Below, one piece after another: positions 44,745 through 53,554 of a DNA stretch of 64,000 bases (position 1 is the first letter of the stretch; every line of letters starts with the position of its first letter). The stretch comes from Winogradskyella aurantia. GTDB taxonomy: Bacteria; Bacteroidota; Bacteroidia; Flavobacteriales; Flavobacteriaceae. The position numbers and the translations under genes are program-made. The stretch lies in the NCBI RefSeq assembly GCF_002266855.1, contig NZ_NGJN01000001.1, forward strand, positions 310,001 through 374,000, written 5' to 3'. The notes beneath the pieces are model-generated. The model did no database searches. It worked only from the letters and a program-made list of their open reading frames with translations, and was not told the DNA's origin.

Positions 44745-46274
44745 ATGTCTCAAAAAGTACGCGTGCGCTTTGCGCCAAGCCCAACAGGCCCTTTACATAT
44801 TGGTGGTGTCAGAACCGCCTTATTCAACTATTTATTTGCAAAACAACACCAAGGCGAGTTTATTCTTCGCATAGAGGACACCGATCAAAATCGTTATGTT
44901 GAAAGCGCTGAACAATATATTACCGACGCTCTAAATTGGTGTGGTATACCGTATAGTGAAGGCCCAGGCAAGAATGAGACCTATGGCCCTTACCGTCAAA
45001 GTGAACGCAAACATTTATATAAGAACTATGCCGACCAACTTATAGCAGAGGGTAAAGCTTATTATGCATTTGATACGGCTGAGCAGCTTGATGCTCACAG
45101 AAAAGACCATGAATCTAAGGGGAAAACCTTTATATATAATTGGCATAACCGAGAAAAAGGTCGCTTGGTTAATTCATTGGTTCTGTCTAATGCCGAAACC
45201 CAATCTAAAATAGAGGCTGGTGAAGATTATGTCATTCGATTTAAGGCGCCAGAAAATCAGACCCTTCACCTTAAGGATGTTATTCGTGGGGATATTTCCA
45301 TTGATACCAATATTCTAGATGACAAGGTGTTGTTTAAAAGTGATGGTATGCCCACATACCATTTGGCCAATATCGTAGACGACCATTTAATGCACATTAC
45401 CCATGTGATACGTGGAGAAGAGTGGTTGCCGTCACTGGCGCTGCATAAATTATTATATGATGCTTTCGGGTGGGAACCTCCCAAATTTGCTCATTTACCA
45501 TTAATCCTTAAGCCCACTGGAAAAGGTAAACTTAGCAAGCGTGATGGTGATAAGTTAGGGTTTCCTGTATTTCCCTTAGAATGGACGGACCCAAAAACAG
45601 GAGAAACCTCAAACGGTTATAAGGAAGAGGGTTATTTTCCTGAGGCCGTAGTAAATTTTCTGGCCTTTCTTGGTTGGAATCCCGGAACGGAACAAGAAAT
45701 TTTTAGCTTAGAGGAATTAATTGATAGCTTTGATTTAACCAAGGTAAATAAAGGTGGTGCGCGGTTTGATCCAGACAAGACCAAATGGTTTAACCATCAC
45801 TATATGCAGCAGCAATTAGACTTGGATTTGGCGCAGTCATTTAAGAAGCTGAAGCCGGAGCTCCAAGATATTGACCTTAACTACATTGCTCTTGTGGTTG
45901 GTTTAATAAAAGAACGGGCAACCTTTGTTAATGATTTTTGGGACTTAAGCCATTACTTTTTTGTAGCTCCGGAATCTTATGATGAAAAAGCTTCTAAAAA
46001 GGCATTAAAAGAGGAAACCCCTGAATTAATGCAGGGCGTCATTGACATTATTACGGCAACAAAGGAATTTACGGTTGAAAACCTTCAGGTTAAATTAAAA
46101 GCCTGGATTAACGAAAACAACATCAGCTTTGGAAAGGTAATGATGCCCTTGCGAGTCGCTTTGGTTGGTGCCCTGCAGGGACCTGATGTTTTTGAAATTA
46201 TGTTCTTAATAGGAAAGCACGAAACCGTAAGGCGCATTGACAGATTAGTTAAAGGAATTGGTGACCTGTCTTAA
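44745..46274 (+). CDS. gltX: Glutamate--tRNA ligase
   Basis: Class I aminoacyl-tRNA synthetase charging tRNA-Glu. The 509-residue protein has the HIGH-type motif APSPTGPLHIGGVRTA near residues 10-25, the RIEDTDQNR motif near 43, and the KMSKS-type loop KGKLSKRDGDKL near 263. The C-terminal anticodon-binding region is complete. With a full glnS also present (48922), this cell does not depend on misacylation of tRNA-Gln. Confidence 0.97.
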   Translation: MSQKVRVRFAPSPTGPLHIGGVRTALFNYLFAKQHQGEFILRIEDTDQNRYVESAEQYITDALNWCGIPYSEGPGKNETYGPYRQSERKHLYKNYADQLIAEGKAYYAFDTAEQLDAHRKDHESKGKTFIYNWHNREKGRLVNSLVLSNAETQSKIEAGEDYVIRFKAPENQTLHLKDVIRGDISIDTNILDDKVLFKSDGMPTYHLANIVDDHLMHITHVIRGEEWLPSLALHKLLYDAFGWEPPKFAHLPLILKPTGKGKLSKRDGDKLGFPVFPLEWTDPKTGETSNGYKEEGYFPEAVVNFLAFLGWNPGTEQEIFSLEELIDSFDLTKVNKGGARFDPDKTKWFNHHYMQQQLDLDLAQSFKKLKPELQDIDLNYIALVVGLIKERATFVNDFWDLSHYFFVAPESYDEKASKKALKEETPELMQGVIDIITATKEFTVENLQVKLKAWINENNISFGKVMMPLRVALVGALQGPDVFEIMFLIGKHETVRRIDRLVKGIGDLS

Positions 46275-46301
46275 CCCAGCAATTTGTACTTTTTAATCTT
46301 A

Positions 46302-46982
46302 CTAAAAAATCAATAAAGCAGTGAAGGCCAACATAGATTGATTCCCTTTAAAATCAGGACTATTCCCTGCTTCATTAAAATCCTTATCATTTAACCTTCC
46401 AAGGATATTGGTAAGGCCATAGATGTATTGGGCTTTTAATGAAAACCGGCCAAAACCCGCAGAGAGGCCAACCGCACCATTAATATTAAAACGTGAAATA
46501 CCTGTAATGTCCTCTGCCGAGATATTATTGAAATTAGTAACAATATAGCCTTCTTTCGAATCGTCTTTTAGCTCTAAGTCACTGTTGTATTGTAGCATCG
46601 GACCTGCATCTAAGGTGAGATAATTGCCAATTAATTTAGCGTGAATTAAAAACGATAACTGAACGGTAAGCAGTTTATACTCAATAAACTCATCTATACT
46701 GGTTGCGGCCGGTCTTGCGCTGATATCTAAATTATTCTCAGAAAGCGCAATATTATAGCTCACGTTATACCATTTATGCGGAATGTCTACCCAAGCCGTA
46801 AGGCCTCCTAGGTAGCCCGTATTGGACTTAGTTTTAAAGTTATCCGTGATAATGTCAAATTGGGTTATACCGCCTTGAAGACCGATGCCATTTCTAATCT
46901 TATAACGGCCGTGCTGACTATAGCCTAGTGTAACAAATACTATACAAAACGCTACTAATAGGAAGTGCTTATTATTTTTCAT
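46302..46982 (-). CDS. PorT-like outer-membrane beta-barrel protein
   Basis: A 226-residue protein with a signal peptide (cleavage near LGYSQ) and alternating hydrophobic strands, ending in an aromatic-type TALLIF strand. The pattern GIGLQGGITQFDI, LTLDAGPMLQYNSDL and GLSAGFGRFSLKAQY is that of the small outer-membrane barrel (PorT/OMP_b-brl) group in Bacteroidota. Ligand or function unknown. It is convergent with gltX. Confidence 0.8.
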   Translation of the reverse strand: MKNNKHFLLVAFCIVFVTLGYSQHGRYKIRNGIGLQGGITQFDIITDNFKTKSNTGYLGGLTAWVDIPHKWYNVSYNIALSENNLDISARPAATSIDEFIEYKLLTVQLSFLIHAKLIGNYLTLDAGPMLQYNSDLELKDDSKEGYIVTNFNNISAEDITGISRFNINGAVGLSAGFGRFSLKAQYIYGLTNILGRLNDKDFNEAGNSPDFKGNQSMLAFTALLIF

Positions 46983-47004
46983 TTTGATTTAGAGCTGTTG
47001 TTAA

Positions 47005-47012
47005 CAAACCTA
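47005..47012 (-). promoter_or_regulatory. Possible -7 box of the PorT-like gene
   Basis: The minus strand reads TAGGTTTG, matching TAnnTTTG, 22 bp before the ATG at 46982. No -33 TTG at the expected distance. Confidence 0.35.
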
Positions 47013-47075
47013 ACAAAATAATTAATATTAATTACATTTAACACTATATATTCGTTAACCGTAAAACCAGTTGTC

Positions 47076-47999
47076 ATGGGCAAAATTATTTTAATTCCAA
47101 TTATTTTTTTCGGGCTTATTATCTTAATATCCTCGTTCTTTATTGTAAAACAACAAACCGCTGCGATTATTGAACGTTTTGGTAGATTTCAAAGTATTCG
47201 CCAATCGGGTCTTCAGATGAAGATTCCATTGGTAGACCGCATTGCCGGAAGACTTAGTCTAAAAATCCAACAGTTAGACGTGTTAATTGAAACGAAAACA
47301 TTGGATGATGTTTTTGTAAAAATCAAGGTTTCCGTTCAATTTGTGGTCTTAAGAGGACAGGTGTATGATGCGTTTTATAAGTTAGAAAATCCTCACGATC
47401 AAATTACCTCCTTTGTTTTTGATGTGGTGCGTGCCGAAGTTCCAAAAATGAAATTGGATGATGTCTTTGTTAAAAAAGATGACATTGCTATAGCCGTGAA
47501 GCGCGAACTACAGGAATACATGTCTGAATATGGCTATGACATCATTAAAACCTTGGTGACAGATATTGATCCGGATGCCCAGGTAAAGGCCGCTATGAAC
47601 AGGATTAACGCCTCTGAACGTGAAAAGATAGCTGCTCAATTTGAAGGTGATGCGGCCCGTATCCTCATCGTAGAAAAAGCAAAGGCCGAAGCTGAAAGTA
47701 AGCGCCTTCAAGGCCAAGGTATAGCCGATCAACGCCGGGAAATAGCACGAGGTTTAGAGGAATCCGTTGAGGTCCTCAATAAAGTTGGGATAAATTCTCA
47801 AGAAGCTTCGGCTCTTATAGTAGTAACGCAACACTATGATACACTTCAAGCTATTGGCGGAGAAACCAATAGCAACTTGATACTATTGCCCAATTCGCCA
47901 CAAGCTGGAAGCAATATGCTCAACGATATGGTCGCTAGTTTTACAGCCAGCAACCAAATTGGTGAGGCCATGAAAAATGCCAAAAACAAAGAAGAATAA
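47076..47999 (+). CDS. SPFH/stomatin-like membrane protein
   Basis: A 307-residue protein with one N-terminal membrane helix (about residues 3-24), then a prohibitin-homology domain. Typical parts are QQTAAIIERFGRFQSIRQSGL and PLVDRIAGRLSLKIQQLDV, followed by an Ala/Glu-rich coiled coil with EREKIAAQFEGDAARI and KAEAESKRLQGQGIADQR. Such proteins form ring-like oligomers in membrane microdomains. It is a single-gene unit. Confidence 0.92.
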   Translation: MGKIILIPIIFFGLIILISSFFIVKQQTAAIIERFGRFQSIRQSGLQMKIPLVDRIAGRLSLKIQQLDVLIETKTLDDVFVKIKVSVQFVVLRGQVYDAFYKLENPHDQITSFVFDVVRAEVPKMKLDDVFVKKDDIAIAVKRELQEYMSEYGYDIIKTLVTDIDPDAQVKAAMNRINASEREKIAAQFEGDAARILIVEKAKAEAESKRLQGQGIADQRREIARGLEESVEVLNKVGINSQEASALIVVTQHYDTLQAIGGETNSNLILLPNSPQAGSNMLNDMVASFTASNQIGEAMKNAKNKEE

Positions 48000-48073
48000 C
48001 AAGTAGTTCTAAGCTAGAATTTCTTTTTTCCTTTATGGTATAGGGCTATCAAGTCATATATGGTGTTGCACTT

Positions 48074-48562
48074 TTAAAGTCCGCATAGTATCGCGCCCAT
48101 TACGGTTGTTGTAACAATCCAATACCCGGAATTTACAAAGATGTATGTTGCGCTCTTCCGCTCAAAAAGGGCAATGGTTCCAATTATAGGCAGAGCGCCA
48201 AAAACACCAAATAGGGCACCGTGTAGGGCGCCATGTTTAAAAGTTCTGAAGGCGTTGCCATAATCATTCATAAAAACCTCAAAAGAAGGCTTGGCCAATT
48301 CTGGATTAGCCCCAATCATACCGAAGGCACCAAATTGGTGGTTGGTGAACTGCATAAGTAAAATCGCCAAGAGCGTTGAAAAAACAAGGGTTAAGCCAAA
48401 AATAACAGCTATTTTTCCACTCTTCATTTTTTCTTCGGTCATTCCAGAGGCTTTCATCCATACATTTCCAAAACCTATTTTTGGATTGTACCAAACAGCT
48501 CCAATAAATAAGGCCGCAATAGCGGCTAGGGGAATGGCAATGGGATTAATTGGATATTCCAT
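48074..48562 (-). CDS. DUF1761 domain-containing membrane protein
   Basis: A 162-residue protein with four hydrophobic helices, near residues 8-24, 48-68, 108-128 and 140-160. The start NPIAIPLAAIAALFIGAVWYN and the AFRTFKHGALHGALFG segment match the DUF1761 family. Function unknown. It is convergent with the SPFH gene; a weak 5-bp hairpin with a T-rich tail at 48007-48029 might terminate the latter. Confidence 0.85.
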   Translation of the reverse strand: MEYPINPIAIPLAAIAALFIGAVWYNPKIGFGNVWMKASGMTEEKMKSGKIAVIFGLTLVFSTLLAILLMQFTNHQFGAFGMIGANPELAKPSFEVFMNDYGNAFRTFKHGALHGALFGVFGALPIIGTIALFERKSATYIFVNSGYWIVTTTVMGAILCGL

Positions 48563-48646
48563 AATCGATTGAGATTTAAGAGTTAGTACTTAATAAATGT
48601 ACAAAAAAACCTCACGATTTAATATCACAGACGTGTAAGGCCGTAA

Positions 48647-48856
48647 TTAATGTTCTTTCTTGTAATTTTCTACCATCTCCTTAAGATTATCGAGATAGGT
48701 TTGTAAATCGTCTTTATTCAGTTCGGTGTTACCTTCAGGGCCTGAGGGCAACGTATTCCTTGTTTCGTCTAAATATTTTTGAAGTTCGGGATACTTATCC
48801 TCAATCTCCCTTAGTGTGCTAGAGATTTCCGTTAATACATCTTTTGTGTCCTTCAT
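48647..48856 (-). CDS. Small conserved acidic helical protein
   Basis: A 69-residue soluble protein with an acidic, heptad-like first helix (KDVLTEISSTLREIEDKYPE) and a second helix near the C-terminus, joined by a Gly/Pro turn. I do not recognise a named family, though the helical content and clean start support a real gene. It lies 65 bp downstream of the glnS end on the same strand. Function unknown. Confidence 0.62.
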   Translation of the reverse strand: MKDTKDVLTEISSTLREIEDKYPELQKYLDETRNTLPSGPEGNTELNKDDLQTYLDNLKEMVENYKKEH

Positions 48857-48921
48857 ATCTTATACTCATTTAATGATTATAAAATATAACTAATTGATTG
48901 TGAGATATTTCAAAATTTTTG

Positions 48922-50919
48922 TTAAATCTCTGAAGCCTCAGCTACTAGGAGTTGGTTTTTATCCTCTAAGGCTTTAGCGACAAAGTCATTAATAGCCTCA
49001 TTACGTTCTAGTCCGTTTTTAAGAAGCTCCTTTAGAGTTATCATGACAGCTATACGTGTGCCTGCTTTTTTTACCGCAGTGACAAATAACGGCTCTAATT
49101 CATCATATGAAACATTCTTGGCCAAAGCTTTTATCTCCGCCTTTGCCTTGGCTTGTTTATCTTCAGGTAGATTGGTGTATTTCTTACCTAATTGTTGAAT
49201 AACGCTGATAGCTGATTTTTGCTGTGTTTGTCTTTTGGGTCTATCGTTTTTAGGTTTAGGCTTTTGTTTGGCCCAACTATCCCTTAAGCCAACCGTTTTG
49301 TTAAATACCAATTTCCCTTCTTGGGAATCTTCATCTACAACAAAATAGCCTAAGCGCTGAAATTGAAAGCGTTCGCCCGGCTTTGCATTAGATAGGCCTG
49401 GTTCTAAGTATCCTGTTTTAATGTTGAGTGAATTAGGATTTAAGAATTCCATAAAATCTTTGTCCTTATCACCGTCTGGAGATTCGTGCATAAACAAGCG
49501 GTCATATTCTCTTATTTCGGCTGTAATGGCATGTTGTATAGATACCCAGTGCAAAGTGCCTTTGACTTTTTTATCCGTATCGGTGTCGTAGGTACAGTGT
49601 ATTTCTGTGATTTCCCCTTTATCATCCTTAACCACACTATTTGCCTTAATAATATACGCGTTCTTTAAGCGCACCTCACCTCCAAGCTTTAACCTAAAAA
49701 ACTTATTTCCGGCTTCTTCCTTAAAATCTTCTTTTTCGATATAAATCGCCCTAGAAAAGGGCACCTTTCTGTAACCTGCAGATTCGTCCTCTTGATTATT
49801 CTCGGCATCTAACCATTCTACCTTGTCTTCAGGGTAGTTAGTGATAACTATCTTAACCGGGTCTAGCACCGCCATAACTCGGTTCGCTGACTTATTCAAA
49901 TCCTCACGAATGCAAAATTCTAGCAAGGATACATCTATTACATTTTCACGCTTGGCGACTCCCACCCTTTGGATAAATTGCCGAATAGCGTTCGGTGTGT
50001 AGCCTCTTCTGCGAAGCCCAGAAATTGTAGGCATTCTTGGATCGTCCCAACCAGAAACTATCCCTTCTTCGACCAAGCGTAACAATTTACGCTTACTCAT
50101 AATAGTATAACTTAAATTTAATCGTGCAAATTCACGTTGTTTAGGTGGCAATGGCAGATTGTCCTTGCTATACTCATAGACATTGTCCCTAAACCAATTG
50201 TAAAGTTTTCTGTGTGGTTTAAACTCCAAAGAACAGAGAGAGTGTGAAATTTGCTCAATATAATCGCTTTCACCATGGGTCCAATCGTACATAGGATAAA
50301 TACACCAATCATCACCCGTTCTATGATGGTGGGCATACATAATGCGGTACATTATAGGGTCTCGCATCAACATGTTGGGGTCTTCCATGTCAATCTTAGC
50401 GCGCAATACGTGAGATCCCGCAGGAAACTCGCCATTTTTCATGCGCTTAAACAAATCTAAATTTTCCTCTATGCTTCTGTTTCTGTACGGGCTATTAGTA
50501 CCGGGTTCTGTAGGTGTTCCCTTCTGCTTTGCAATGGCTTCGGAGGGTTGGCTATCCACATAGGCTTTACCGTCTTTGATAAGCATAACGGCCCAGTCAT
50601 ATAGTTTTTGAAAGTAGTCTGAAGAATAAAGCTCATTCTCCCATTTATAGCCCAACCATTCAATATCGCGCTTAATAGCATCTACGTATTCTTGTTCTTC
50701 CTTAGAGGGATTGGTATCATCAAAACGAAGGTTTACAGGGACATTATATTTTTCGCCCAAACCAAAACTAATACCAATAGCCTTTGTATGACCAATATGT
50801 AAATACCCGTTAGGTTCTGGAGGAAAGCGAAATCGTAAGTTGTCTTTGGGCATACCATTCGCCAAGTCCTCTTCTATAATGTGCTCAATGAAATTGAGTG
50901 ATTTTGTTTCGTTTGACAT
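48922..50919 (-). CDS. glnS: Glutamine--tRNA ligase with C-terminal YqeY-like tail
   Basis: Class I synthetase charging tRNA-Gln. The 665-residue protein has PPEPNGYLHIGHTKAI near residues 32-47 (HIGH), RFDDTNPSKEE near 64 and the SYTIMSKRKL loop near 270 (KMSKS). It is about 110 residues longer than the E. coli enzyme. The extra C-terminal part (from about 560, after a basic KPKPKNDRPKRQ linker) is helical and resembles a YqeY/GatB tail domain, a fusion known in Bacteroidota. The divergent neighbour is a zinc ribbon gene. Confidence 0.95.
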   Translation of the reverse strand: MSNETKSLNFIEHIIEEDLANGMPKDNLRFRFPPEPNGYLHIGHTKAIGISFGLGEKYNVPVNLRFDDTNPSKEEQEYVDAIKRDIEWLGYKWENELYSSDYFQKLYDWAVMLIKDGKAYVDSQPSEAIAKQKGTPTEPGTNSPYRNRSIEENLDLFKRMKNGEFPAGSHVLRAKIDMEDPNMLMRDPIMYRIMYAHHHRTGDDWCIYPMYDWTHGESDYIEQISHSLCSLEFKPHRKLYNWFRDNVYEYSKDNLPLPPKQREFARLNLSYTIMSKRKLLRLVEEGIVSGWDDPRMPTISGLRRRGYTPNAIRQFIQRVGVAKRENVIDVSLLEFCIREDLNKSANRVMAVLDPVKIVITNYPEDKVEWLDAENNQEDESAGYRKVPFSRAIYIEKEDFKEEAGNKFFRLKLGGEVRLKNAYIIKANSVVKDDKGEITEIHCTYDTDTDKKVKGTLHWVSIQHAITAEIREYDRLFMHESPDGDKDKDFMEFLNPNSLNIKTGYLEPGLSNAKPGERFQFQRLGYFVVDEDSQEGKLVFNKTVGLRDSWAKQKPKPKNDRPKRQTQQKSAISVIQQLGKKYTNLPEDKQAKAKAEIKALAKNVSYDELEPLFVTAVKKAGTRIAVMITLKELLKNGLERNEAINDFVAKALEDKNQLLVAEASEI

Positions 50920-50933
50920 TCAATAAAAATTAA

Positions 50934-50949
50934 TGCGTAAAATTACGCA
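50934..50949. promoter_or_regulatory. 16-bp palindrome between glnS and the zinc ribbon gene
   Basis: TGCGTAA-AA-TTACGCA is a 7+2+7 inverted repeat, near the expected glnS promoter, 15 bp upstream of the glnS ATG. It could be an operator or a small hairpin in the leader. No matching regulator is seen nearby. Confidence 0.35.
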
Positions 50950-51011
50950 AAAATGTAACAAAAGTCTTGTATTTTCTACCTATAGAATGAATCAAACATC
51001 TAAAAAAACAA

Positions 51012-51212
51012 ATGGTTTACAAATGCCCAAAATGTGATAATACTACCTACGAAGTTGGCGAAATGAGAGCTACCGGTGGAACCTGGTCTAAAATATTCGA
51101 TGTTCAGAATAAAAAGTTTACATCCGTAACCTGTAAACGATGTTCCTATACTGAGTTTTTTAAAGCTAAAACAGGTGCTTTAAGTAATATTTTTGATTTA
51201 TTCACCAATTAG
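51012..51212 (+). CDS. Small zinc ribbon protein
   Basis: A 66-residue protein with two zinc knuckles, YKCPKC at residues 3-8 and CKRC near 42-45, and a conserved middle GTWSKIFDVQNKKF. It resembles the zinc-ribbon family of predicted nucleic-acid-binding proteins (PF09855-like). The target is unknown. It is divergent from glnS and followed by folB, which may have its own promoter. Confidence 0.82.
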   Translation: MVYKCPKCDNTTYEVGEMRATGGTWSKIFDVQNKKFTSVTCKRCSYTEFFKAKTGALSNIFDLFTN

Positions 51213-51268
51213 CCCACTCCGTTTAAAATTCTTTCTCATATTAAAGTCAAAATACACCTTTGTAGTAT

Positions 51269-51276
51269 TACTTTTG
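51269..51276 (+). promoter_or_regulatory. Possible -7 box of folB
   Basis: TACTTTTG matches TAnnTTTG, only 4 bp before the folB ATG at 51281, implying almost no leader. Confidence 0.35.
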
Positions 51277-51280
51277 TTTC

Positions 51281-51640
51281 ATGGGAATAATAAAAGTTGA
51301 AAATATACGCCTTTTTGCACACCATGGCTGCTTAAAAGAAGAAACCGCCATAGGTAGTGATTATAGGGTTGATTTAATAGTGAAGGCAGATTTAAGAAAA
51401 TCTGCAAAAACAGACGCTTTAAAGGACACTGTTGATTATGTTTTTTTAAATAAGGTTGTGAGGGAGGAAATGGCAAAACCCTCAAAGTTGCTTGAAACCG
51501 TAGCTAAACGCATTTTAAATAGAATTTTTAAAGAGGATAAAAAAGTCAAGAAAGCCAGCGTGTCGGTAAGTAAGATTAACCCACCGATTGGCGGCGATGT
51601 TGAGATGGTCACCATAAAGATGTCTCAAGGACGAAAATAA
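51281..51640 (+). CDS. folB: Dihydroneopterin aldolase
   Basis: Cleaves dihydroneopterin in folate synthesis. The 119-residue protein starts IIKVENIRLFAHHGCLKEE with the conserved HGC region near residues 14-16. It continues with the DALKDTVDYVFLNKVV helix and ends with the VSVSKINPPIGGDVEMVTI active-site lysine segment (around Lys 102). It is complete and 68 bp after the zinc ribbon gene. Confidence 0.93.
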   Translation: MGIIKVENIRLFAHHGCLKEETAIGSDYRVDLIVKADLRKSAKTDALKDTVDYVFLNKVVREEMAKPSKLLETVAKRILNRIFKEDKKVKKASVSVSKINPPIGGDVEMVTIKMSQGRK

Positions 51641-51672
51641 ACCCCTAAGTAGTGTAAAAGGCTAAATATTTT

Positions 51673-51680
51673 TATATTTG
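51673..51680 (+). promoter_or_regulatory. -7 box of tRNA-Cys
   Basis: TATATTTG, an exact TAnnTTTG match, lies 37 bp upstream of the mature tRNA 5' end. A short leader would be removed by RNase P. Confidence 0.45.
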
Positions 51681-51717
51681 CTCTCTGTTAAAGAATCCTG
51701 CTGGTTCGGGATAAATT

Positions 51718-51788
51718 GGCGTCTTGGCCGAGTGGCTAGGCAAAGGTCTGCAAAACCTTGTACAGCGGTTCGAATCCGCTAGACGCCT
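51718..51788 (+). tRNA. tRNA-Cys (anticodon GCA)
   Basis: A 71-nt cloverleaf. The acceptor stem is GGCGTCT with AGACGCC, fully paired. The anticodon stem AAGGT/ACCTT holds the loop CTGCAAA with anticodon GCA at 51750-51752, and the T-arm is AGCGGTTCGAATCCGCT. The discriminator is T, as expected for tRNA-Cys. CCA is not encoded. Confidence 0.96.
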
Positions 51789-51789
51789 C

Positions 51790-51821
51790 AAAAAACCCTC
51801 TACTCACGTTGAGGGTTTTTT
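51790..51821. terminator. Bidirectional terminator after tRNA-Cys
   Basis: AAAAAACCCTC, a 10-nt loop, then GAGGGTTTTTT: an 11-bp stem flanked by A and T runs. It begins 1 nt after the tRNA and also lies at the end of the convergent exporter gene, serving both. Confidence 0.9.
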
Positions 51822-52503
51822 AGTTAATGGGATTTACCTTCTCTATTTGTTCCTTTCCTTTCTCGTAAAGCTCCGGAAATAAGCCTTGCGAAAGCAGAAG
51901 CACCCCAAAACCTAGAATAACCAATGCGATGATTTTTTTAGTTTTAAAAACCAATTTTGGAGTTAATTTACTCTTTAGGCGCTTGGCCGCTGCAATTTTG
52001 AATAAATCTGTTGTAAAATAGGTAATCAGCATTGTGCCAATAAAAATCAACGTGCCACCGTCTGAAGTTGTTAATGACGTCCCAATGACAATGAATCCAA
52101 GCCAACCTATTAGAACGCCTATATTTATAAAGTTAAGCAAGAATCCTTTAATAAAAAGCTTACCATAATCCTTTTTTGGTAAATGGATTCTTTGGTGCTC
52201 CCTAACAATGGATCTAAAAGAGTTTGATGTTTTAATAAAAGAAATAATACCATAAACTACTAAAAGCGCACCACCAAAAATCAAAAAATTTGGGTCGTCC
52301 TTGATTTTTTCAACCAGCTTGTTTGTGCTGAAAAATGCAATAAGAATAAAAACAATATCTGCTAGAATTACGCCTAAATCAAAGATGATAGCGCTCTTAA
52401 ACCCTTTGGTGGCACTTGTTTCTAGAAGAACAAAAAAAACAGGGCCAACGGTAAATGCCAAAATAATTCCAAATGGGATTGCTCTTAAGATATCGTGAAT
52501 CAT
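51820..52503 (-). CDS. LysE-family amino acid exporter
   Basis: A 227-residue inner-membrane protein with six hydrophobic helices. The chosen ATG at 52503 (MIHDILRAIPFGI) follows the -7 box at 52523-52530; an earlier ATG at 52542 would lie upstream of that box. The family motif IPFGIILAFTVGPVFFVLLET at the N-terminus is the LysE/RhtB signature (G-x-x-x-GP-x-x-x). Substrate unknown. It is convergent with tRNA-Cys. Confidence 0.88.
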   Translation of the reverse strand: MIHDILRAIPFGIILAFTVGPVFFVLLETSATKGFKSAIIFDLGVILADIVFILIAFFSTNKLVEKIKDDPNFLIFGGALLVVYGIISFIKTSNSFRSIVREHQRIHLPKKDYGKLFIKGFLLNFINIGVLIGWLGFIVIGTSLTTSDGGTLIFIGTMLITYFTTDLFKIAAAKRLKSKLTPKLVFKTKKIIALVILGFGVLLLSQGLFPELYEKGKEQIEKVNPIN

Positions 52504-52522
52504 GTAATCATTGCAGTTTACA

Positions 52523-52530
52523 CAAAAATA
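52523..52530 (-). promoter_or_regulatory. -7 box of the LysE-family gene
   Basis: The minus strand reads TATTTTTG, an exact TAnnTTTG match, 19 bp before the ATG at 52503. The match supports that start. Confidence 0.45.
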
Positions 52531-52547
52531 GAAAAACCACAAGGATT

Positions 52548-53219
52548 TTACATACGCTTTATTCTACCGCCAAAAACACTGCTTTCATCTACCTGTTTTG
52601 GGTCGCCATAAATAAAGACATCCCCACCTGCCCTTATTCTAACATCAACCAGCTCAGTGGCGTTGATATAGGCTTCACCAGCAGCATTTACACTTACTTC
52701 CGTTTTTTCGGTCACAAAATCCTTTCCATTAAAAATTCCTCCTGTATAAATTGAAATATCTTGATTCTTTGAGCTACCCGTGACATTTATAATTCCTCCG
52801 GTAACGGCTCTTATGTTTGCATAAGATGTCTTTAGCTCTGCAGTGATTTCTGCCCCTTCTTGAGTTTTTAAATCCATCTCAAATTGTACTATAGGCTCTA
52901 ACACTTCAACAACCGCACCTTCATTTGCATCAATCACGTCTACTGTCGTGTAGTAGAGCATTACGACAGTGTCATTTCCGTCGTACAACTCTTCTATATT
53001 CATGCGTATTTTAAGCTTACCATTTTTGTTTACCACCTCTACATCTTTCCTGTTCTTTCCAGAAATTACAACCTTATCTTCATTAGACTTTTTCATCTTA
53101 ACATTGATTAAGTCGTAAACTTTCACTGTAGAAAATGCTCCAGTAGTTTTTTCAATAGATTCCTGGGCGTTGATTCCAAAACCCATTAAAACTAAAATTA
53201 TCAAGACTAAATTTTTCAT
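52548..53219 (-). CDS. GIN-domain (DUF2807) secreted protein
   Basis: A 223-residue exported protein with a clear signal peptide (cleavage near GINAQ, residue 19) and a body of regular beta strands. It shows the DUF2807 pattern: FSTVKVYDLINVKMKKSN, a run of short Val/Thr-rich strands with AGGxxN and GGDVFIYGDP turns. This beta-solenoid family is abundant in Bacteroidota; function unknown. It lies 35 bp after the YbjQ-like gene. Confidence 0.85.
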   Translation of the reverse strand: MKNLVLIILVLMGFGINAQESIEKTTGAFSTVKVYDLINVKMKKSNEDKVVISGKNRKDVEVVNKNGKLKIRMNIEELYDGNDTVVMLYYTTVDVIDANEGAVVEVLEPIVQFEMDLKTQEGAEITAELKTSYANIRAVTGGIINVTGSSKNQDISIYTGGIFNGKDFVTEKTEVSVNAAGEAYINATELVDVRIRAGGDVFIYGDPKQVDESSVFGGRIKRM

Positions 53220-53254
53220 GAAGTTAATGTTATTATGTTATTGATAGTCTAAAT

Positions 53255-53554
53255 CTAGATGGCAACTTTTACCGCGGTGCCCGTTACGGAAACCATAGCA
53301 TAATTACTCGTTGTCAACTCAATTTCAACTTTAATGCCAACTACGGCGTTTGCTTTTAATTTTTTTGCGTTTTCTTGCAACTGCTGAAATGCTTTTTCTT
53401 TGGTGGTATCAACACTGTCCTGCACTTTTTTTGTGTATTTAGACATACTAAAACCTAATGCTATAACCCCGTCATGCATGGCAACACCGGTTACAATACC
53501 AAGATAATCAACTATTTTATAGCCCTCTATGGAATTGGTTGTTGTTAATATCAT
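53255..53554 (-). CDS. YbjQ-like heavy-metal-binding-domain protein
   Basis: A 99-residue protein resembling the YbjQ/UPF0145 family. Its start is ILTTTNSIEGYKIVDYLGIV; a central helix KAFQQLQENAKKLKANAVVGIK and a final strand VTGTAVKV follow. Homologues form pentameric rings; no metal ligands are obvious here. The start codon overlaps the stop of the upstream zinc-ribbon-like gene by 4 bp, so the two are translationally coupled. Confidence 0.85.
   Translation of the reverse strand: MILTTTNSIEGYKIVDYLGIVTGVAMHDGVIALGFSMSKYTKKVQDSVDTTKEKAFQQLQENAKKLKANAVVGIKVEIELTTSNYAMVSVTGTAVKVAI

Noticed and set aside
48007-48029. A weak hairpin (TTCTA-agc-TAGAA) followed by T-rich DNA after the SPFH gene
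   Set aside because: A 5-bp AT-rich stem is too weak to call as a terminator on its own.
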